A DNA stretch of 64,000 bases, taken from the NCBI RefSeq assembly GCF_015832195.1, contig NC_052018.1, forward strand, positions 69,067,666-69,131,665, in the 5' to 3' direction. This stretch comes from Motacilla alba alba. Taxonomy: Eukaryota; Chordata; Aves; Passeriformes; Motacillidae. The notes beneath the pieces are model-generated. The model was given only the letters and a program-made list of their open reading frames with translations. It was not told the origin of the DNA and ran no database searches. This document shows, piece by piece, positions 27,892-64,000 of this stretch (position 1 is its first letter; each line of letters opens with the position of its first letter). A program made the position numbers and the translations under genes.

Positions 27892-30800
27892 CTATTTCTA
27901 TAAAGCAGTGATAAAGCCTTCTCAATCAAATTATAAGTGTTTTGTAACCTGAGTTTTGACTCAAGATAAATTTTGCTTCATAATATATTTAAGTCATCAG
28001 CTACCTAAAGAATTTTAAAAGTGCTTGTTATAAAAGCAAGGCACAGATAAATTCTTTACTTCTTAGTAGTTCATACCATTAAAATACTTCAGTTGAAAAT
28101 TACATTAGTTTTATTTAGTTTTATTTCAGCATATTATTAATTGTGGGATTAAAACAGCACACTGACAAAGGATGCAATTAATACACATTTTGGTTTTGCT
28201 ATCTAGATGAAAACCACCATGTAACTAAAGATGCAGTTAAAACACAGGGAATAGTTTAACATGTTGTGTGGCCTTCCCGTTAATATTTTAGGAATGACTG
28301 ACATGCACAGTATAAGGCTCCTACAGGCAGAGCTATCAGCACTATTTATTAATATTACCCAACGCTTGCCAGGTGAAAAATCTTCTCTTTCTGGAACAGT
28401 AACTTGTTCAGACATAAAAGAAATTTTTTTAAAAGACTCCTACAGTTTCATTTTGGCAGAACCTACAGAGAACGCTGATGTGCAGCTATAGAGGAGGACT
28501 GCTGGAGGGAAAAGGAGGAAGAGGAGGCCATTTGACAGAGAGATGGAACAGGAAAGTCTGTGAGCTAAGAATTAATATGGGATCAGTTTGAGTTTCCACA
28601 CTCCTTACACATACTTGGTGCTCTTTCTGTACGGAGGAATGGCACAGACCACCCACCCTGGCCTGGGAACCCTCCCCTTTGCCTGATCAGGAGCTGTAGG
28701 CACAGGACACACCAGTGCCTTGGGGCAATGAAGAAGAAAACAACACCGTTCATCCCGCAGTTGTCACGGCAGCTTCAGGCCAGCAAGGATAATTACTACC
28801 TTGCTTTTGCCAACCTAGCTGAAGTTGAATCACAACCCCAAAGCACCAAGTTTGGTAATCTCAGCTGAGGTCTCCTTTGCACAACTATTTATGTCAGGCA
28901 TGTGGCATGGTCAGAAACTCGCCATATTCAGCCATGCTGGTTTTATTAGAACAAATGTGGGGGCAAACTCCACTGGATTTTCAGTGCTGCCTTTAGCTGA
29001 ACAGTTTACCAATGCTGGGTGAAAGCAGGGTGGACACGTTTGCATTCTGCTCACAGTGCATCTTGATTTGAAAACTGGCACCTACAGGAGCCTGACAATC
29101 AAATGAAAGAACTTTGCAGCAGGGCTGAACAGGCTTTGCTGTGACAAGGCCATGATAAATTGAGGGCACAGGAATCCATTTCTCCAGTGACTGAGAACAT
29201 GTGCTACTGTTCCTGTAAGGTAACCACCCTCCTGAACTAATTAATGGACTTATTTCTTTTCCTGTTCTTCATTTTAAGACCCTGAATCCTCTTTTTCAAG
29301 GCATGCTCAGGTAAACCAGACAAAGATTTAAAAAGGGAAATTAATGAAACCCAGTCACAGTTACTAGTAAACAAATCCTTTTAGAAAAGGCAAGGCTCTC
29401 ATAGGCCTCTCACTATTCCCCTAATTTTCTGGACATGATTTGTGTTTTAAGAAGCAGAAATTAACTGAAAGGGTGCATAACTTTCACATTGTTAAACAAG
29501 AAAGCAGGAGGGTCACAAAAATGCAGAAATACTTGCCAAAAAAAAAAAAAAAGTGAGTTTTAGGGGTTTTTTTGAGACATGAACTGACCTTGATAGCACT
29601 CTCATGACAAAGTAAGCTGCACTAGATTCTTCCCAGGAGTAACAGCAGCACTGAAACAAACCTGGTAATGAAGGGGCAGGTTTAAGAGTAATATTCCCTC
29701 CTGACAGTCATAAAATATATGTGCCTCAAAACTTAATTGCCAGGCTGCTGGCCTGACTTACAAGAAAAAAAACAGTATCCAAACTCTATTACTCACAAGA
29801 ACTAAACCAGACTAATTTACAATGCATTCTAAATTTTCCATCATCTCTTACATCTAGAACCTTTGTTAGTAGTATTTAGAAAAGCACTGCAAAAAATATT
29901 TTATGCGTTCTAAACTTGTCAGTCTTTCAAGTAAAACAGCCTTACCTGGTACAATTATGAGATTCTTTTGCTTCACAATTTAACTTAGTTCTGGAGACAA
30001 GAATGAAAATTTGTCTTACCCAAAATGTCAACTCACAACTTAAAATAACAAAGCTTTAAAGTAATTGTCCTTGATAAAAACATCTGCGTAACAACAGGGA
30101 GTAATTATTCCAAACAGATTCTCCCAATGACAAGTTTTGCCGGCAAACATGAAGATTTCCTCAGTGTGTGATGCCATGTGTGAAGGGCTAAAGCAACTGC
30201 ACTCCATTTGAAACCCTCTGCTTGTACACCAGGTAACACCACCACTGTTAGACAGCAGGGACCTCCTGCCGTCAGCTGCACTCACTGAACTGGCTGCCAC
30301 TGGTTTCAGGAAAATAAATCAATAAACAAACCAAGCTGAGCAAGTCAAACTTTGACCCCATTCACACAATCAAATTTTCAGACTAATAAGGTACTCTGCT
30401 TCCAAATGTAAGAATATGGAAGAGTGCCGGAGAGGAGAGATTCCAAGCATTAAATTGATCAGCAGAAGACCAATTACCAAAAACACAGCAGAGAGGATTT
30501 CAATTTTCATACGCTGCATATTTCAGGAACAAATAATCTTTTATATTAAGAACATTTTACTTTATTTTTGGCAGTCTAAACAAGTGTTATACTGAGAAAC
30601 AGTTCCCTCTACAAAAATCAGCTGCTCAGCAAGGACTTGTCACAAGTCCCTTGACATGGATGGAGGCAGGGGGAGGGGAGATCCATTTAGAAATTATCTT
30701 TGTAAGTCATTAAAGGATGAGCCATTCTAAAAGATTCAGTTAAGAACACACTTACACAACTACTTTAAAAACCCCATAGCAGCTTCTATAATTTCAGGTT

Positions 30801-32080
30801 CATGGTACAAGCACATATTAGTTTTGACATTATCTGTTCAGATTACTGCACATTTTTATTGTTGTCATTTAAAGGATTCTAATAGGATAACACCATCTTT
30901 ATTAAACTGTTGATACAAGATGATTCTTTCAGCATAAAGTCAGATGAAGACATTACAAAAATTATGTAGCTATTAATAGACTGCAATAAACTATTAAAAG
31001 AACATCTTCCTTACGACATTGGTCTTTTGTTTACAATTAGAGACCAAAAAAATGAGGGGGTTCTGTCCTAATATTTTACAAATCAGCATTTAAATAATAC
31101 TTGAGACACTTTTCAGAAATTAGTGAAAGCTATGAACAGTTAGCACACTCAGTTAAATCTGAAGAATAGTCTACAATATTAACTGTTATATATGACAGTA
31201 CTATTTGCTTTTAAAATCCAGTTTTCTAGAAGGTTAAAATTTTGTAAAAGTCAGCTCCAAGCTTCCTGGCTGTCTACAGTAGCAAATATGCTGCTCTCAT
31301 AATTTTCATGTACAAATGATTATTTTATGTATGAATTAAGCTTGACAACATTAACTGTAAGGTAGGAAGTGCCAGTACCCTTTATACAGAATTGACAGAC
31401 AGATTGTGACTTGCTGAAAGGAAGAGGAAGCACAAAGCAGACAACTCCATGGGCTCTGTCATCCCATTTCCCAATACAGATCTCTGATACCACTCCAGAA
31501 GACTGTATTATTCTTATAGTTCTACCATTGAGAAAAATGTGTGTTCCCAAGCCCAAGACTAAACACTGAGTAGAAGATTTTTAAAAGGGGGATCTGTTGT
31601 ACTTCAGTTGTTCTTGATCACTCAGTATAAAACATTTTATGACTTTGCAGAAGAATCACATCATATTTCTGTCCCTGAACTTGCCAAAACACACTACAAT
31701 AACAGAAGTCAAATTCTGTTCTATGCATATCCACAGCCATGGGAGAGAAATTCTTGCCCCGATTTCAAAATCTTCCAGAGAACAGGAAAGCTTTGCAGTT
31801 TCCCCATCTCACCCTACACCTAGCTTCTCTGCTAGAGTCTTTGTGAAAACATAAAAATAAATAAAAGTATGCTGCTGTGACTGAGAAACTAAATACATTC
31901 ATGGTCCCAAGCCAAGGGCACCAGGCAGACTTGATTTGAAATATTAAGTTCCTTGATTAAAAATTTAAGACAATCAGACAAGCTATTGGGGTGGATGGAA
32001 AAAAGCTGTTTCCAGTGGGAAGAATCTTCTTGTTCCTTCTGGCAAACACACCATCAAAAAAGGAAGTGCACCCACAAATA
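27892..32080. other. gap between MTR stop and candidate gene: MTR 3'UTR plus unassigned sequence
   Basis: The right part should be MTR 3' untranslated region. The rest has no recognised gene. Two exon-like segments with fair to good splice sites (28359-28390 and 29946-29990, minus strand) could belong to the 5' part of the candidate gene. No CpG island is present to mark a promoter. Confidence 0.5.
30898..30903 (-). promoter_or_regulatory. possible MTR polyadenylation signal (AATAAA)
   Basis: AATAAA on the minus strand about 1.2 kb past the MTR stop codon. A second AATAAA lies at 30855-30860 and a third at 30561-30566. Hexamers are common in AT-rich DNA, so the true 3' end cannot be fixed from sequence alone. 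Confidence 0.3.
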
Positions 32081-62349
<30,269 letters not shown>

Positions 62350-64000
62350 CTGGAAAATAAATTTTCAAAAATTATGTTAAAGTAAAAACACCTTTTTTTA
62401 CACAGAATAGATGAATGTTAGTGCTGGCAACTGCTAACTCCCACAATCATCTAAAACAAAACCAACCTGATCTCCAATTTCTTTAATCATCACCATCATC
62501 AATACAGCATGACTGTGCAAAAGGAGAACCCTCAGATGGAAGAAAAGCACGAGAGGAAAGGGGGCTGGGCTGAACTGAACTGGGAACAATAAATCAAGAT
62601 TTCATTTCAAAATCCAGGAAGAAAGTGGCAGCATTTTGACAGCAACTGCAGCAACACGACGGCTCTGTGTTTTCTAGGTAAGAGAGAGAACAAGTGGAAT
62701 GAGAATGGCAGATGGGAAAGGAGTCTTGTGCTACAGGAAAAAGTATGAAAAAAGGTTGAAAAGGCAAGACCTGCTTCAAGCTGCTAACTCATAATTTCCT
62801 TTACAAATTATACATAAATTCTGTCAGTTTTGGAAGAGAGCAAGTGCCTCCCCCAAGAAGCCTCATGGCAGCACTAAGCTTGGGCAACTGAATCTGCTAC
62901 ATCTTACTAACCAAGACAGCACTACAGCAGAATAATTGCTCCATAAATAAGTTTCTAAGCAATTTTACCAGTATATGAGATATAATATTTTCTTTCATTC
63001 AATGACAGATACATAAATGAGACTTGCACTCAAAATATCTCCATTTGTATTAAATATAGAAATTTCTCTTGCAGAAAGTATGTAGGATATCTCTTACATG
63101 TTTCCTGATCTTTCTGCACCATTCTAGAAATCCCCTTGTGAGCACTGCAGAACTCAGAAGGTGTTCATAGAGCTTCTGGAAGAAGAAGACATAAAAAAGC
63201 TTTCTCCTTTCCTGGAGTAACATCTCAGGGAGGATGCAAGCTAACCCACTGAAACAGGAATACGTAACAGCCACATCTCCCAACTGACTGTGCTCCACAG
63301 GAAGCCAAGCTAATTAAGAGCCTGTGTGCCCACTTAGTCTCACAGAGGTCAAAAGCAGAAAAGCCCTGCACAGGACTGGGAGCATGAAATGGTTTTTGAC
63401 TTTTCTCCTGCTTCCAAGAAGTAGGCAGGGCATTGGTAACTCCATAAGTAATAGCAATGGCAGTCAGATTTACTTGTTGAACAGAATGAAAAATTGTTGA
63501 AATCTGAGGGGCTCATGGCAACATCCAAACCAAGGATCTTGAATATCACAGTCACGGATCAAGATCAAGTAACACACAAACCCCTTCTCCCAATAACTTA
63601 GGGATGAGACACTAAGGGTTTGGTTGGTTTTTTTTGTTTGGTTTGGTGTTTGAGGGGGAAGGGTATATTTTTTTTTTTTTTAAACAGCAACCTCTACCTT
63701 CAAAGTGCTTTCTCTAGTGCATCTTATACTAGCCAGAAAATTTTGAAAATAAGCTTTTTCTCACTTCAAGATCTGATGTTCACATATCTTTAAATCCATC
63801 ATACAGATTCCCTGGGTACAAATAGCAAGCCCAAGGAACACACAATTCATTACAGCAATGAGGTTCTGGAATTCATTTCAAAGTGTGGGCTCCCCCACAC
63901 TCAAGATTTTCAAAGCAAAGCAAGTCCAGAACAGTTAGCAAGACTGCCCTTATCAAATGCAGACAAATGCAGTGTATTTCCTACTCTTAAGTCACTCAAT
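62350..64000 (-). other. MTR: part of MTR intron 8
   Basis: Sequence upstream of exon 9 on the minus strand. I searched it for the preceding exon, which should end in phase 2 with a Cys codon start, and did not find it. It holds T-rich and (GTTT)-like sequence near 63620-63680. Confidence 0.75.

Noticed and set aside
28261..28491. 76-codon plus-strand open frame with an upstream TTTTAG
   Set aside because: No partner exons or family match on the plus strand; likely chance.
62350..64000. MTR exon 8
   Set aside because: No segment ending in phase 2 with the expected residues and a donor was found; it must lie to the right of the window.

Overview
This is vertebrate, almost certainly avian, nuclear DNA. 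It is AT-rich and split into small exons, and it carries three 3' fragments of CR1 LINEs, the dominant retroposon of birds and other sauropsids. I see no bacterial-style operons, CpG island, tRNA, rRNA or CRISPR. All genes I can support are on the minus strand, so they read from high to low coordinates.

Right half (32081-62349, continuing beyond 64000): the 3' three quarters of MTR, the cobalamin-dependent methionine synthase. Twenty-five consecutive coding exons (9 to 33, if the usual 33-exon vertebrate layout holds) can be placed to the base. Splice phases all match, the frame is unbroken to the stop, and the exons encode about 1,011 residues plus a split cysteine codon. They cover the end of the homocysteine domain (zinc cysteines), the methyl-tetrahydrofolate barrel, the cap and cobalamin domains (Asp-x-His-x-x-Gly motif) and the AdoMet activation domain. 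Exons 1-8 lie to the right of the window. One intron uses a GC donor.

Left half (about 7750-27891): no annotated-looking gene shows in long ORFs. Splice-aware reading of the minus strand nevertheless gives seven small exons (27721-27891, 24050-24089, 21658-21692, 20254-20316, 17400-17458, 13553-13631, 8210-8305). Their phases (0-0, 0-1, 1-0, 0-0, 0-2, 2-0, 0-stop) join into one open frame of 180 codons. I do not recognise the protein; it looks helical and leucine-rich. It lies downstream of MTR on the same strand, in the interval that in other vertebrates separates MTR from RYR2. This is the main discovery candidate. It may be 5'-incomplete; weak upstream exon candidates are listed.

The rest (1-7750, the introns, and 27892-32080) is non-coding sequence with CR1 tails, homopolymer and (GTTT)n/(CAAA)n low-complexity tracts, a G-quadruplex-like G tract, a perfect hairpin, a duplicated intronic segment and short tandem duplications.
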